A DNA stretch of 64,000 nt from Streptomyces sp. NBS 14/10 (lineage in GTDB: Bacteria; Actinomycetota; Actinomycetes; Streptomycetales; Streptomycetaceae). Under the pieces are notes generated by a model. That model had not been told where the DNA came from, made no database searches, and saw nothing but the letters and a program-made list of their open reading frames with translations. The stretch covers positions 1 to 64,000 of the forward strand of contig NZ_NCSM01000001.1 of assembly GCF_002224125.1 (NCBI RefSeq), written 5' to 3'. This document shows positions 49,032-59,178 of this stretch, in pieces (positions within the stretch are counted from its first letter, which is position 1; each line of letters begins with the position of its first letter). Both the position numbers and the translations under genes were made by a program.

Positions 49032-52000
49032 ATGTCCACCACGCCTGCCCCCGCCCTGTCCGCCCTGCTGGAGCGGCTGCCCGAGCTGATGCTGCGCGAC
49101 CAGCAGCGGCTGGGGCGCCGGCTCGACGGCACACGCCGGATCCGTAAGCCCGAGGCCCGCGCGGCCGTGCTGGGCGAGATCGCCGATGACATCGAGCGGG
49201 CGGAGCTGCGGGTCGCCGACCGCCGCGCCGCCGTGCCCGCCGTCACGTACCCCGAAGAACTGCCGGTCAGCCAGAAAAAGGACGACATCCTCGCCGCGGT
49301 CAGAGACCACCAGGTCGTGATCGTCGCGGGCGAGACCGGCTCCGGCAAGACCACCCAGATCCCCAAGATCTGTCTGGAGCTGGGCCGCGGCGTCAAGGGC
49401 CTGATCGGCCATACCCAGCCGCGCCGCATCGCGGCCCGTACGGTCGCCGAGCGCATCGCCGAGGAGCTGCGGTCGCCGCTGGGCGAGTCCGTCGGCTGGA
49501 AGGTCCGCTTCACCGACCAGGTGAGCCAGGACACCCACGTCAAGCTGATGACGGACGGCATCCTGCTGGCCGAGATCCAGACCGACCGCGAGCTGCGCCA
49601 GTACGACACGATCATCATCGACGAGGCCCATGAGCGCAGCCTCAACATCGACTTCCTGCTCGGCTATCTGGCCCAGCTGCTGCCCCGCCGCCCCGACCTC
49701 AAGGTCGTGATCACCTCCGCCACCATCGACCCCGAGCGCTTCTCCCGCCATTTCGGCGACGCGCCGATCGTCGAGGTCAGCGGCCGTACGTACCCGGTCG
49801 AGGTGCGCTACCGCCCGCTGCTTGAAGAGGGCGGCGACGACAGCGACCGGGACCAGATCACCGCGATCTGCGACGCCGTGGACGAGCTGCAGGCCGAGGG
49901 CCCCGGCGACATCCTGGTCTTCCTCTCCGGCGAGCGGGAGATCCGGGACACCGCCGACGCGCTGAACAAGAAGCAGCTGCGGTCGACCGAGGTGCTGCCG
50001 CTGTACGCGCGGCTGTCGCATGCCGAGCAGCACCGGGTCTTCCAGCGCCACACCGGCCGCCGGATCGTCCTCGCCACCAACGTGGCGGAGACCTCGCTGA
50101 CCGTCCCCGGCATCCGGTACGTGATCGACCCCGGCAGCGCCCGGATCTCCCGCTACAGCCACCGCACCAAGGTGCAGCGGCTGCCCATCGAGCCGATCTC
50201 CCAGGCCAGCGCCAATCAGCGCAAGGGCCGCTGCGGCCGTACCAGCGACGGCATCTGCGTCCGGCTGTACTCCGAGGACGACTTCCTGACCCGCCCGGAG
50301 TTCACCGACGCGGAGATCCTGCGGACCAATCTGGCCTCCGTCATCCTCCAGATGACCGCGGCCGGGCTCGGGGACATCGAGAAGTTCCCGTTCATCGACC
50401 CGCCGGACCGGCGCAACATCAAGGACGGTGTGCAGCTGCTGGAGGAGCTGCACGCGCTGGACGGCGCGGAGCGGGACCCCCGCAAGCGGCTCACCCCGGT
50501 CGGGCGCAAGCTCGCCCAGCTGCCCGTGGACCCGCGGCTGGCCCGGATGGTCCTGGAGGCCGACCGCAACGGGTGTGTCCGCGAGGTCATGGTGATCGCG
50601 GCGGCGCTGTCCATCCAGGACCCGCGCGAGCGGCCCGCCGACAAGCAGCAGCAGGCCGATCAGCAGCACGCCCGCTTCAAGGACGAGAGCAGCGACTTCC
50701 TGGCCTTCCTCAACCTGTGGAAGTACATCAGGGAGCGGCAGAAGGAGCTGTCGTCGTCCGCGTTCCGCCGGATGTGCCGCCAGGAGTTCCTGAACTACCT
50801 GCGCATACGCGAATGGCAGGACATCTACAGCCAGCTGCGTACGGTCGCCAAGACCATGGACATCGAGCTGTCCGACCAGGACGCGGCGCCGGACCACATC
50901 CATACGTCGCTGCTGGCCGGGCTGCTGTCGCACCTCGGCCTGAAGGACACCGACAAGAACGAGTACCTGGGCGCGCGCAGCGCCAAGTTCGCGGTCTTCC
51001 CCGGTTCCGCGCTCTTCAAGAAGCCGCCGCGCTGGGTCATGTCGGCCGAGCTCGTGGAGACCTCGCGGCTGTGGGCGCGGGTCAACGCGAAGATCGAGCC
51101 GGAGTGGATCGAACCGCTCGCCCAGCATCTGGTCAAGCGCACCTACAGCGAGCCCCACTGGGAGCAGAAGCAGGCGGCCGTCATGGCGTACGAGAGGGTC
51201 ACGCTGTACGGCGTGCCGATCGTCGCCCAGCGGAAGGTGAATTACGGCCGGATCGACCCGGAGACCTGCCGGGATCTGTTCATCCGCAATGCCCTGGTGG
51301 AGGGCGACTGGCGCACGCACCACCAGTTCTTCCACGACAACCGCAAACTGCTGGGCGAGGTCGAGGAACTGGAACACCGCGCCCGGCGGCGCGACATCCT
51401 CGTGGACGACGAGACGCTGTTCGACTTCTACGATCAGCGGCTGCCCGAACACATCGTGTCCGGGGCGCATTTCGACTCCTGGTGGAAGCACAGACGCCAG
51501 GAAGAGCCGGAGCTTCTCAACTTCGAGAAGTCGATGCTCATCAACGAGCGGGCGGCGGGCGTCACCAAGGACGCCTATCCGGACTCCTGGCGCCAGGGGA
51601 AGCTCAAGTTCAGGGTGACGTACCAGTTCGAGCCGGGCACGGACGCGGACGGCGTCACCGTCCACATTCCGCTGCAGGTGCTCAACCAGGTCACCCCGGA
51701 CGGCTTCGACTGGCAGATCCCGGGGCTGCGCGAGGACTTGGTGACCGAGCTGATCCGGTCGCTGCCCAAGCCCATCCGCAGAAATTACGTCCCGGCGCCG
51801 AACTACGCCAAGCGTTTTCTGGGCACCACGGTCCCCCTCCAGGAGCCGCTGACGGCCGCGCTCTCCCGCGAGCTGCAGCGGATGGTGGGGGTGCGGATCG
51901 ACCCGGAGGACTGGGACCCGGACAAGGTGCCGGGACACCTCAAGATCACCTTCCGGGTGGTCGACGAGCGGCGCCGCAAACTCGCCGAGGACAAGGACCT

Positions 52001-52958
52001 CGAGGCGCTGAAGCAGCGGCTGAAGCCCAAGACCCGGGCCGCCATCTCCAAAGCCTTCGAGAGCTCCAAAGAGGGCGGCGGCATCGAGCAGCGCACCGGG
52101 CTCACCCAGTGGTCGGTCGGCACCCTTCCGCGCACCTTCGAGACCCGCCGCGCGGGCCAGCCCGTCAAGGCGTACCCGGCGCTCGTGGACGAGGGCGCCT
52201 CGGTGGCCGTACGGCTCTTCGACACCGAGGCCGAGCAGCGGCAGGCGATGTGGCGCGGCACCCGCCGGCTGATCCTGCTGGGGCTGCCCGCGAGCCCGGC
52301 CAAGTTCGCCCAGGGGCAGCTGTCCAACCAGGCCAAGCTGGCGCTCTCGCGCAGCCCGCACGGCAGCGTGCCGGCCCTCTTCGAGGACTGTGTCGCCGCC
52401 TCCGCCGACCGGCTGATCGCGGCGCGCGGCGGCCCGGCATGGGACGAGGAGAGCTTCCGCAAGCTCTTCGACGGGGTCCGGGCCGACATCATGGACGCGA
52501 CGCTGGACACCGTGCGGAAGGTCCAGGAGGTGCTGGCGGCCTGGCAGTCCTGTGAGCGGCGGCTGAAGGCCACCACGAGCCCCGTGCTGCTGACGTCCCT
52601 CGCGGACGTCAAGGAGCAGCTGGCGGAGCTCATCAAGCCCGGTTTCGTGACCGCGCACGGGGTACGCCGCCTCCCGGACCTCATGCGCTATCTGGTGGCC
52701 GTCGACCGGCGGTTGCAGCAGCTCCCGACCAACGCCGAGCGGGACCGCGCGCGGATGGCGAAGGTCAAGGAGATGCGGGACGAATACGCGTGGCTGCTGG
52801 AGCAGTTCCCGGCGGGCCGGCCGGTGCCTCAGGAGGCGCTGGAGATCCGCTGGATGATCGAGGAGCTGCGGGTGAGCTATTTCGCGCACGCCCTCGGCAC
52901 CGCCTATCCGATCTCCGACAAGCGCATCGTGAAGGCCATCGACGCGGTCGCGCCGTAG
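49032..52958 (+). CDS. hrpA: ATP-dependent RNA helicase HrpA
   Basis: A 1308-residue DEAH-box helicase. Walker A GETGSGKTTQIPKICLELGRG is at about residue 101, DEAHERS for motif II, SATID for motif III, and QRKGRCGRTSDGICVRLYSEDD for motif VI. The HA2 and OB-fold regions follow, then the long HrpA-specific C-terminus (to ISDKRIVKAIDAV). Length equals E. coli HrpA. HrpA acts on mRNA and stalled ribosomes. GGAG lies 5 nt before the ATG. The last three codons and stop are part of a 28-bp direct repeat. Confidence 0.95.
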   Translation: MSTTPAPALSALLERLPELMLRDQQRLGRRLDGTRRIRKPEARAAVLGEIADDIERAELRVADRRAAVPAVTYPEELPVSQKKDDILAAVRDHQVVIVAGETGSGKTTQIPKICLELGRGVKGLIGHTQPRRIAARTVAERIAEELRSPLGESVGWKVRFTDQVSQDTHVKLMTDGILLAEIQTDRELRQYDTIIIDEAHERSLNIDFLLGYLAQLLPRRPDLKVVITSATIDPERFSRHFGDAPIVEVSGRTYPVEVRYRPLLEEGGDDSDRDQITAICDAVDELQAEGPGDILVFLSGEREIRDTADALNKKQLRSTEVLPLYARLSHAEQHRVFQRHTGRRIVLATNVAETSLTVPGIRYVIDPGSARISRYSHRTKVQRLPIEPISQASANQRKGRCGRTSDGICVRLYSEDDFLTRPEFTDAEILRTNLASVILQMTAAGLGDIEKFPFIDPPDRRNIKDGVQLLEELHALDGAERDPRKRLTPVGRKLAQLPVDPRLARMVLEADRNGCVREVMVIAAALSIQDPRERPADKQQQADQQHARFKDESSDFLAFLNLWKYIRERQKELSSSAFRRMCRQEFLNYLRIREWQDIYSQLRTVAKTMDIELSDQDAAPDHIHTSLLAGLLSHLGLKDTDKNEYLGARSAKFAVFPGSALFKKPPRWVMSAELVETSRLWARVNAKIEPEWIEPLAQHLVKRTYSEPHWEQKQAAVMAYERVTLYGVPIVAQRKVNYGRIDPETCRDLFIRNALVEGDWRTHHQFFHDNRKLLGEVEELEHRARRRDILVDDETLFDFYDQRLPEHIVSGAHFDSWWKHRRQEEPELLNFEKSMLINERAAGVTKDAYPDSWRQGKLKFRVTYQFEPGTDADGVTVHIPLQVLNQVTPDGFDWQIPGLREDLVTELIRSLPKPIRRNYVPAPNYAKRFLGTTVPLQEPLTAALSRELQRMVGVRIDPEDWDPDKVPGHLKITFRVVDERRRKLAEDKDLEALKQRLKPKTRAAISKAFESSKEGGGIEQRTGLTQWSVGTLPRTFETRRAGQPVKAYPALVDEGASVAVRLFDTEAEQRQAMWRGTRRLILLGLPASPAKFAQGQLSNQAKLALSRSPHGSVPALFEDCVAASADRLIAARGGPAWDEESFRKLFDGVRADIMDATLDTVRKVQEVLAAWQSCERRLKATTSPVLLTSLADVKEQLAELIKPGFVTAHGVRRLPDLMRYLVAVDRRLQQLPTNAERDRARMAKVKEMRDEYAWLLEQFPAGRPVPQEALEIRWMIEELRVSYFAHALGTAYPISDKRIVKAIDAVAP

Positions 52959-53007
52959 CCGGTGTGAGGGAGCGGACGCGCCGTAGCGGGTGTGAGGGAG
53001 CGTGCGC
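52952..53007. repeat. 28-bp direct repeat spanning the hrpA stop codon
   Basis: Two adjacent 28-bp units (52952-52979 and 52980-53007) begin CGCCGTAGC and contain GGTGTGAGGGAGCG; they differ at three positions. The first unit contains the hrpA stop. Confidence 0.8.
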
Positions 53008-53059
53008 GCCGCTCCCGGGCCATTCGGGCCGGGAGCCCTGGAAGGCGCTCAGGCGGCCT

Positions 53060-53085
53060 CTGGGGCGCCTTTACGGGCGCCCCAG
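53060..53085. terminator. hrpA terminator
   Basis: 10-bp perfect stem CTGGGGCGCC / GGCGCCCCAG with TTTACG loop, 100 bp after hrpA. Confidence 0.65.
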
Positions 53086-53264
53086 GGCCCGTTGCGGGCC
53101 TCGGCGGGGCGCTGAGCCCGCCCCCGTACGGCACCCCGTACGGCACCCCGCAGAGCGCCCCGTACAGCCGCCGGGCGCGAGTTCGACCGCACCCCCTGAC
53201 CTGCTGTAGAGTCTGTCTCCGCAGCGCACGAAAGAGCGCGGCAGCCAAACGGCGCAAGCCGTAT

Positions 53265-53339
53265 GGTCCTGTGGAGCAGTTTGGAGTGCTCGCCACCCTG
53301 TCAAGGTGGAGGCCGCGGGTTCAAATCCCGTCAGGACCG
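53265..53339 (+). tRNA. tRNA-Asp (GTC), copy 2
   Basis: 75 nt, same sequence as 47047-47121. A -10-like TAGAGT at 53207-53212 may belong to its promoter. Confidence 0.95.
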
Positions 53340-53344
53340 CAGCG

Positions 53345-53382
53345 CGAAAGGCCCGGACCCGCACAGAGGTCCGGGCCTTTCG
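53345..53382. terminator. tRNA-Asp terminator
   Basis: 15-bp perfect stem (CGAAAGGCCCGGACC with its complement) and 8-nt loop, beginning 6 nt after the tRNA. Confidence 0.85.
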
Positions 53383-53458
53383 GCGTCTTGACGGCGGCAC
53401 GTACCAGAGGTACCCAAGCTAGAAGGCGACATGGGGGCGCGCGCGGGAGGTACGGCTC

Positions 53459-53653
53459 ATGACGACATCCGCGAGGCATGAAACCAGGGCGTTGCTCCGT
53501 GCGCATCTAGCGGCCGCCACGGGCTATCGCCACTTCACCCGGCACTGTCCTATCTGCCATCGACTGCTGCGGCTCGCCATGGAACCGGCGAGGGACGCGG
53601 CGCCGGATTCCCGGTCCGCGGAGACCGATGGCGACTCGGCGACAACTCGGTAA
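53459..53653 (+). CDS. Small conserved Streptomyces protein (DUF6274-like)
   Basis: A 64-residue protein: TSARHETRALLRAHLAAATGYRHFTRHCPICHRLLRLAME, then a polar tail. The RHCPICHRLL segment has a CxxC and flanking histidines that could bind zinc. I recognise it only as a family conserved near bldC in Streptomyces, probably DUF6274. GGGAGG precedes the ATG by about 9 nt. Confidence 0.75.
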   Translation: MTTSARHETRALLRAHLAAATGYRHFTRHCPICHRLLRLAMEPARDAAPDSRSAETDGDSATTR

Positions 53654-53955
53654 GCCCTTACCGCAGTTGCCGAGCAGGCGACAAGTATTGTGCGGTGTGA
53701 CGGGAGTCACCGAATGGGCTTGCGGCGTGAGGGAACTTACACCTGTCCTACAACAAGTCAATTTAATATGTGCAATTGCACCGCCCATCCAAGACCCCGG
53801 AAGGCTTCTGGAATGGGCGATTCCAGGTCGACCCGCCCACCCGTTCCAGCCCTCCCACAACATCGCGCCACGGCGTGTTACCGGTGAGTCACCAAGCCAT
53901 CCGTAGCACCCCGGCAGACCCGGGCGGACCTCGGCAGACACCACAAGCAGGGCAT
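53654..53955. other. Low-GC intergenic region before the bldC terminator
   Basis: Distinctly AT-richer than its surroundings around 53690-53790, with a perfect 12-bp palindrome GTGCAATTGCAC at 53770-53781 beside AATTTAATA. No convincing gene on either strand. Confidence 0.4.
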
Positions 53956-53994
53956 AAAAAGATCGCGCTGGACCCGGCGGAGTCCAGCGCGATC
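53956..53994 (-). terminator. Rho-independent terminator of bldC
   Basis: On the minus strand a 13-bp perfect stem (GATCGCGCTGGAC with its complement, 8-nt loop) is followed by TTTTTATG. It lies about 115 bp after the bldC stop. One of few canonical U-tailed terminators in the window. Confidence 0.85.
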
Positions 53995-54109
53995 GACGAC
54001 GCACCCATGTGTCGAGCGGGCGTGGGCCTGTTGGGGCAGGCGCCAGTCGTTTGGAGCCACGGGCGGGATTCCGACTGGGGGGCCGGAAAATGCCCGGTTA
54101 AGCGGTTGT

Positions 54110-54316
54110 TCAGGCCTCGCTGCGCTGCTGCGGGATGCCCGCCAGAAGCGCACGGACCTCCGCTTCGCGGTAGCGCCGATGCCCTCCGAGCGTGCGGATG
54201 GACGTGAGCTTGCCTGCCTTGGCCCACCGCGTGACCGTCTTCGGGTCCACGCGGAACATCGTGGCAACCTCAGCCGGGGTCAGCAGCGGCTCGGCATCAG
54301 GGGTGCGAGCGGTCAT
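54110..54316 (-). CDS. bldC: Developmental regulator BldC
   Basis: A 68-residue MerR-like DNA-binding protein consisting of a single winged helix (LLTPAEVATMFRVDPKTVTRWAKAGKLTSIRTLGGHRRYREAEVRALL). The sequence matches BldC as I remember it from S. coelicolor. BldC holds back the onset of sporulation and binds as head-to-tail oligomers on direct repeats. ATG 54316 has GAGGAGG 7 nt upstream; the frame is open to 54382 but the added residues are not part of BldC. A strong terminator follows. Confidence 0.97.
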   Translation of the reverse strand: MTARTPDAEPLLTPAEVATMFRVDPKTVTRWAKAGKLTSIRTLGGHRRYREAEVRALLAGIPQQRSEA

Positions 54317-54950
54317 GAGCGGCCTCCTCGGGAGAACCGAACCATCACGGTTCTTTCCTCTAAATTCTGCACCTTGACCCACGTTGCCCGAAATGGCGGA
54401 CGCGGGCCGAGTCGGTTATAGGACGAACGGCTTGTCCTCGGCACTACAACTACACCATCTGTCCAGCCCCGTCGGCCAAACCGATGGAATTGCCCTCTCA
54501 GGTGTTCAACCTCGACGGAAGCCGATGGACCATGTCATAGCGGACAGTCACGCGGCCGTGACGATCAGTCACAACAGGATCAGGGGCAACAGACCCCGCC
54601 AAGGAGTGCAATACCGATGATTCCGCCCATACTTGAGCGGAAGGAGCCCTTCCCGGACTCCTTGTCCTATTTTGACACGAGGGTGGGGGATTGCCGCAAG
54701 GCCCGAAGTCAGTGCTTTAGGTCACGATTGAGGCATAGGCCCGGATCGGGACCTACGTCCCGCCCGTCCAATGCTGTCCGGCTTAATGGTTTTATCAGGC
54801 CCGCCGGCCTCGTCCGGGCTCGCCGGCTCCGTCGACCCTGTTGGTCTTCCGCGCCTGGGCGCGCGCCATCGCCACGCCATCCCCGTGTCCCCGTTCATCC
54901 CCGTGTTCCCCGTACATCCCCGTGCCAGTGGCCCGGCCGAGCCGGCCGGC
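54317..54950. other. bldC upstream region
   Basis: A 634-bp gap holding the bldC promoter(s). Visible elements are a GAACCG-8-CGGTTC hairpin close to the start (in the leader) and GTCACG-4-CGTGAC at 54547-54562. A possible ATG at 54617 with AAGGAG upstream opens a frame whose codon bias quickly fades, so I did not call a gene. Confidence 0.4.
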
Positions 54951-55796
54951 TCAGCTCGCGTTCTGCCGGCCGCGGACCGCCGTCCAGCGCTCCGTCAGCC
55001 GCTGGTACACGCTCCCCGCCCGCTCCCCGTCCCCGTCGCGCAGCGCCGCCAGCCCCTCCGCCACATCGGCGGCGGAACGGTCGTCGTCAAGCTGCCCCGG
55101 GGGCACCGCGTGCACCAGGCCGCCGTAGTCGAGCTCGACCAGCGAACGCGGATGGAATTCCTCGAGCCACCGACCAACATCTACCAGGCCGTCGATCAGT
55201 GGACCCTCACCGAGGCCATCTTTGAGCACCTTCAGCCCGCGCGCCACTCGACGCCTGGCCTGGACCATGGGGGTCCGGTAGCGCAGCAGCGGCCCGTGTT
55301 CCCCCTTGTAGCTTTTTTCGTATTCCCGCTCGTCGTCCGCGAAGAGCACGAACCAGCGCACCGGCACATGCCAGGTCGCCGATCTGATCCACGGCCGGGC
55401 GTCCGGGTTGCGTTCCAGCCACTGCTCGTAGTCCGCCGCCGCCTGCCGGCGCACCAGCGGGGGCAGCACGGCGTCGAGCAGCGACGCCGGGAACCGCTCG
55501 GAGAGCTCTTCCAGGGCCAGCCAGCCGCGCAGCCGGGTGCGCCACGGACAGACGCAGGTGACGCCGTCCACGACCGCCACAAAGGCGTCGCTGCTCTCGT
55601 GCACCGGCACCGCAACGGGCGGCACCGGCAGCAGGTCGGCCAGCGAGCGCCGCAGCTCGTCCTGGGCGCCCGGGAGGTCGTCCCGCTTGGCATAGCGTGC
55701 CCAGTGGGAGCGTTCCGGCTCGGGAAAGGCCGCCAGCGGCTCGTAGACCCTCAGGTACGCCGCGTACGGGACAACCACCGATGACGCCACGGTCAC
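54951..55796 (-). CDS. Conserved actinobacterial protein of unknown function
   Basis: A 281-residue soluble protein ([22 protein letters not shown] at the start; [18 protein letters not shown] and [21 protein letters not shown] in the middle; [35 protein letters not shown] near the end). I recognise it only as a gene conserved between bldC and vdh in Streptomyces. No catalytic motif. GTG 55796 has GAGGGAG about 6 nt upstream. Divergent from vdh. Confidence 0.8.
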   Translation of the reverse strand: MTVASSVVVPYAAYLRVYEPLAAFPEPERSHWARYAKRDDLPGAQDELRRSLADLLPVPPVAVPVHESSDAFVAVVDGVTCVCPWRTRLRGWLALEELSERFPASLLDAVLPPLVRRQAAADYEQWLERNPDARPWIRSATWHVPVRWFVLFADDEREYEKSYKGEHGPLLRYRTPMVQARRRVARGLKVLKDGLGEGPLIDGLVDVGRWLEEFHPRSLVELDYGGLVHAVPPGQLDDDRSAADVAEGLAALRDGDGERAGSVYQRLTERWTAVRGRQNAS

Positions 55797-56018
55797 GCGC
55801 GCTCCCTCAAGGCCAGCCAACGAGACGGTCCGCCGGGGGCCGCTTGTCCCCGGCTGCCCGCATCGTCCCACGCCCGGCCCAAGCGCTCGCCGCCCCCCAT
55901 CGGGACTCGGCACGGACCGTGCCGTTCCGAGCCGACCCCAAGGGCTTACGCTCTTGCCCACCGGCCCTCCCCACCAGCAAGGAGGGCGTCCACAACGCGG
56001 CATATGGGAGTCACCACA

Positions 56019-57158
56019 GTGACCGACGTACGTCATACCGTCAGCGTCGACGGTCCGACGGGCAGCGCAGTACCCGATTCTTCGTCCGCCCTCACCACGC
56101 TCTTCGCCTCCGATCAGGGCGGCCATGAGCAGGTCCTGCTCTGCCAGGACCGCGCGAGCGGCCTGAAGGCCGTCATCGCCATCCACTCGACCGCCCTGGG
56201 CCCGGCCCTCGGCGGCACCCGCTTCCACGCCTACTCCTCCGAGACGCGCCCCGAAGAAGCGGCCGTCATGGACGCGCTCAACCTCGCCCGCGGCATGTCC
56301 TACAAGAACGCGCTGGCCGGGCTCGACCACGGCGGCGGCAAGGCCGTGATCATCGGCGACCCGGAGCAGCTCAAGACCGAGGAGCTGTTGCTGGCCTACG
56401 GCCGCTTCGTGGCCTCCCTCGGCGGCCGCTACGTCACCGCCTGCGACGTCGGCACCTATGTCGCCGACATGGACGTCGTCGCCCGCGAGTGCCCCTGGAC
56501 CACCGGCCGCTCCCCCGAGGCGGGCGGCGCCGGCGACTCCTCCGTGCTCACCGCCTACGGCGTCTTCCAGGGCATGCGGGCCAGCGCCCAGGCGTCCTGG
56601 GGCGCGCCCACGCTGCGCGGCCGCCGGGTCGGCATCGCGGGCGTCGGCAAGGTCGGCCACCATCTCGTCGCCCACCTGTTGGAGGACGGCGCCGAGGTCG
56701 TGGTCACCGATGTGCGGGCCGAGTCGGTCGAGCGGGTCCGCGCCCGCCACCCCGAGGTGACGGCCGTCGCGGACACCGACGCCCTGATCCGGTCCGACCT
56801 CGACGTCTACGCTCCGTGCGCGCTCGGCGGCGCCCTCGACGACGCCACCGTGCCCGCGCTGACGGCGCGCGTGGTGTGCGGGGCCGCCAACAACCAGCTG
56901 GCCCACCCCGGGGTCGAGAAGGACCTCGCCGACCGCGGGATCCTGTACGCCCCGGACTACGTGGTGAACGCCGGCGGTGTGATCCAGGTCGCGGACGAAC
57001 TGCACGGTTTCGACTTCGACCGGGCCAAGGCCAAGGCGGCAAAGATTTTCGATACGACTTTGGCCATATTCGATCGGGCACAGGCCGATGGAATTCCGCC
57101 CGCCGCGGCCGCCGACCGGCTGGCCGAACAGCGCATGGCCGAGGGCCGTCACGCCTAG
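56019..57158 (+). CDS. vdh: Valine (branched-chain amino acid) dehydrogenase
   Basis: A 379-residue NAD-dependent enzyme that deaminates valine, leucine and isoleucine to their 2-oxo acids, supplying precursors for fatty acids and polyketides. Glu/Leu/Phe/Val dehydrogenase signatures are clear: [11 protein letters not shown], the catalytic lysine in [10 protein letters not shown], the NAD site [12 protein letters not shown], and [36 protein letters not shown] C-terminal conservation. I chose GTG 56019 (VTDVRHTV), since S. coelicolor Vdh begins MTDV and GGGAG lies upstream; an ATG at 56004 is also in frame. Confidence 0.93.
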   Translation: MTDVRHTVSVDGPTGSAVPDSSSALTTLFASDQGGHEQVLLCQDRASGLKAVIAIHSTALGPALGGTRFHAYSSETRPEEAAVMDALNLARGMSYKNALAGLDHGGGKAVIIGDPEQLKTEELLLAYGRFVASLGGRYVTACDVGTYVADMDVVARECPWTTGRSPEAGGAGDSSVLTAYGVFQGMRASAQASWGAPTLRGRRVGIAGVGKVGHHLVAHLLEDGAEVVVTDVRAESVERVRARHPEVTAVADTDALIRSDLDVYAPCALGGALDDATVPALTARVVCGAANNQLAHPGVEKDLADRGILYAPDYVVNAGGVIQVADELHGFDFDRAKAKAAKIFDTTLAIFDRAQADGIPPAAAADRLAEQRMAEGRHA

Positions 57159-57553
57159 CCGCCGCTCCCGACAACCGCGCCCGAAGGGCGTACCGGGCCC
57201 CGGCACGGCCTCGTGCCGCCGGGGCCCGCCCGGGGGCTGTCCTGAGGCCCGAACGGAGCGCGTACGGGACGTATACAGGGCCGTACGGGCCGTCGGGGAG
57301 AGATCCCTCACGGCCCGTCGGCGGGTCGGCGTCCGGGACACGTTAAAATCGCAGCTGACCAGCGGGTACGGGGCTGCCCGCCGGTTGTGCGACGTGGCAC
57401 GTCATGTGGGCGACGTACCGTATGGCCACAGAAGCAGGTACCGTTAAAGCCCTACGGGCCGGGTTCTCTTTCGAGAGTCCGCTCCGAATTGTGAACATGA
57501 ACGCGTGTCAAGACTCTGGGGCCGTCGAGCCCCGTCGTTAAGGGGGTCGAGCC
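57159..57553. other. vdh - DUF3073 intergenic region
   Basis: A 395-bp gap. GC-rich first half with CGTACGG repeats, then an AT-richer stretch with direct ACGT boxes around 57390-57420 and a promoter-like TTGTGAACATG region at 57488. No gene seen. Confidence 0.35.
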
Positions 57554-57814
57554 ATGGGGCGCGGCCGGGCCAAGGCCAAGCAGACGAAGGTCGCCCGCCA
57601 GCTGAAGTACAACAGCGGTGGGACGGATCTCTCACGCCTGGCTGATGAGCTGGGCGCATCGCCATCGAACCAGCCGCCGAATGGCGAGCAGTTCGAAGAC
57701 GATGAGCTGGACAACGACCCGTACGCACAGTACGCGGATCTGTACAACGACGACGATGACGAGGACGACGCCGACGAACAGTCGGGGCCGTCCGCACAAC
57801 GTCGTCGCGCCTGA
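57554..57814 (+). CDS. DUF3073 family protein
   Basis: An 86-residue actinobacterial protein of the DUF3073 family: a basic N-terminus GRGRAKAKQTKVARQLKYNSGGTDLSRLADEL and a very acidic C-terminus rich in Asp/Glu (LYNDDDDEDDADEQ). Probably nucleic-acid associated or a small chaperone-like protein; role unknown. GGGGG lies 7 nt before the ATG. Confidence 0.9.
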   Translation: MGRGRAKAKQTKVARQLKYNSGGTDLSRLADELGASPSNQPPNGEQFEDDELDNDPYAQYADLYNDDDDEDDADEQSGPSAQRRRA

Positions 57815-57940
57815 CCATTCATTTCAGGTCGTTTCAGGCGCTCGGCTGCGAGCCGCACCTCCGCCGGTCCGGGGCATCCGCCTCGGACCGGCTTCTGTGC
57901 TGTCTTCACGGTCGGCGCCGTCTTCACGCTCGGCTCGCCG

Positions 57941-59023
57941 TCAGCTCGCGTAGTCGCCGGTCATGGACACGGCCTCGGCGTGCTCCGCGGTCCGCTCGAC
58001 GATCTCGCCGCTGACCCATGCCTCGACGCCGCGGTCCGCGAGTGTGGCAAGCGCCACATCGACCGACTCCCCGGGCACGACGGCCATCATGCCGACGCCC
58101 ATGTTCAGGGTCTTCTCCAGCTCCGCCCGCTCGACCGAGCCCGCGGTCCCGACCAAGCCGAAGACCGGGCCCGGGGTCCAGGTGGAGCGGTCGACCACCG
58201 CGTGCAGCCCGTCCGGGATGACCCGCGCCAGGTTGTTCGCCAGCCCGCCGCCGGTGATATGCGAGAAGGCGTGCACCTCGGTGGTCCGGGTGAGGGCCAG
58301 ACAGTCCAGGGAGTAGATCCGGGTGGGCTCCAGCAGCTCCTCCCCCAGCGTCCGGCCGAGCTCCGGAACCTCCCGGTCCAGCGACCAGCCGGCCCGCTCG
58401 AAGAGCACATGGCGGACGAGTGAGTACCCGTTCGAGTGAAGTCCGGACGACTCCATGGCGATCACGACGTCACCCGTCCGGATACGATCCGCGCCCAGCA
58501 CCCGGTCGGCCTCGACCACGCCCGTACCGGCGCCCGCCACATCGAACTCATCGGCGCCCAGCAGCCCCGGGTGCTCGGCGGTCTCGCCGCCCACCAGAGC
58601 GCAGCCCGCCAGCGCGCACCCCTCGGCGATGCCCTTGACGATGGCGGCGACCCGCTCCGGATACACCTTGCCGACACAGATGTAGTCGGTCATGAACAGC
58701 GGCTCGGCGCCGCAGACCACCAGGTCGTCCACGACCATGCCGACCAGGTCGCGGCCGATGGTGTCGTAGACCCCCATCCGGCGCGCGAGGTCCACCTTGG
58801 TGCCGACCCCGTCGGTGGCCGAGGCCAGCAGCGGCCGCTCGTAGCGCTTGAGGGCGGAGGCGTCGAAGAGCCCGGCGAAGCCGCCGAGGCCGCCCACGAC
58901 CTCGGGGCGGGTGGCCTTCTTCACCCACTCCTTCATCAGCTCGACCGCGCGGTCGCCCGCCTCGATGTCGACGCCCGCGCTCGCGTACGTGGACCCGGCC
59001 GCGCCCGGGGAAGACTCAGACAT
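57941..59023 (-). CDS. purM: Phosphoribosylformylglycinamidine cyclo-ligase
   Basis: AIR synthetase, 360 residues, fifth step of purine biosynthesis (FGAM + ATP to AIR). Typical segments: YASAGVDIEAGDRAVELMK, GLGGFAGLFD, the glycine-rich LASATDGVGTKVDLA, MVVDDLVVCGAEPLFMTDYICVGK and ITGGGLANNLARVIP. Lies 155 bp downstream of purF on the same strand and probably shares its transcript. Confidence 0.96.
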   Translation of the reverse strand: MSESSPGAAGSTYASAGVDIEAGDRAVELMKEWVKKATRPEVVGGLGGFAGLFDASALKRYERPLLASATDGVGTKVDLARRMGVYDTIGRDLVGMVVDDLVVCGAEPLFMTDYICVGKVYPERVAAIVKGIAEGCALAGCALVGGETAEHPGLLGADEFDVAGAGTGVVEADRVLGADRIRTGDVVIAMESSGLHSNGYSLVRHVLFERAGWSLDREVPELGRTLGEELLEPTRIYSLDCLALTRTTEVHAFSHITGGGLANNLARVIPDGLHAVVDRSTWTPGPVFGLVGTAGSVERAELEKTLNMGVGMMAVVPGESVDVALATLADRGVEAWVSGEIVERTAEHAEAVSMTGDYAS

Positions 59024-59178
59024 GACGTTGAGATCTTTCGTGTGGTGGTGAAAAGGGAGCTCTATAAGGCGCTCTCCGCGCGCACTGGGACGTACGGCCG
59101 CACCGGACGTACGGCCGGCCCTGGGGCCGGCCGCCCTACGACCGGCCGCCTAACGGGCGACCGGCCGCCTCGGGACGC

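Noticed and set aside
54617..55225. Plus-strand frame starting MIPPILERKEPF with an AAGGAG upstream.
   Set aside because: Codon bias fades after about 25 codons and it runs antisense through the 3' part of the gene at 54951-55796.
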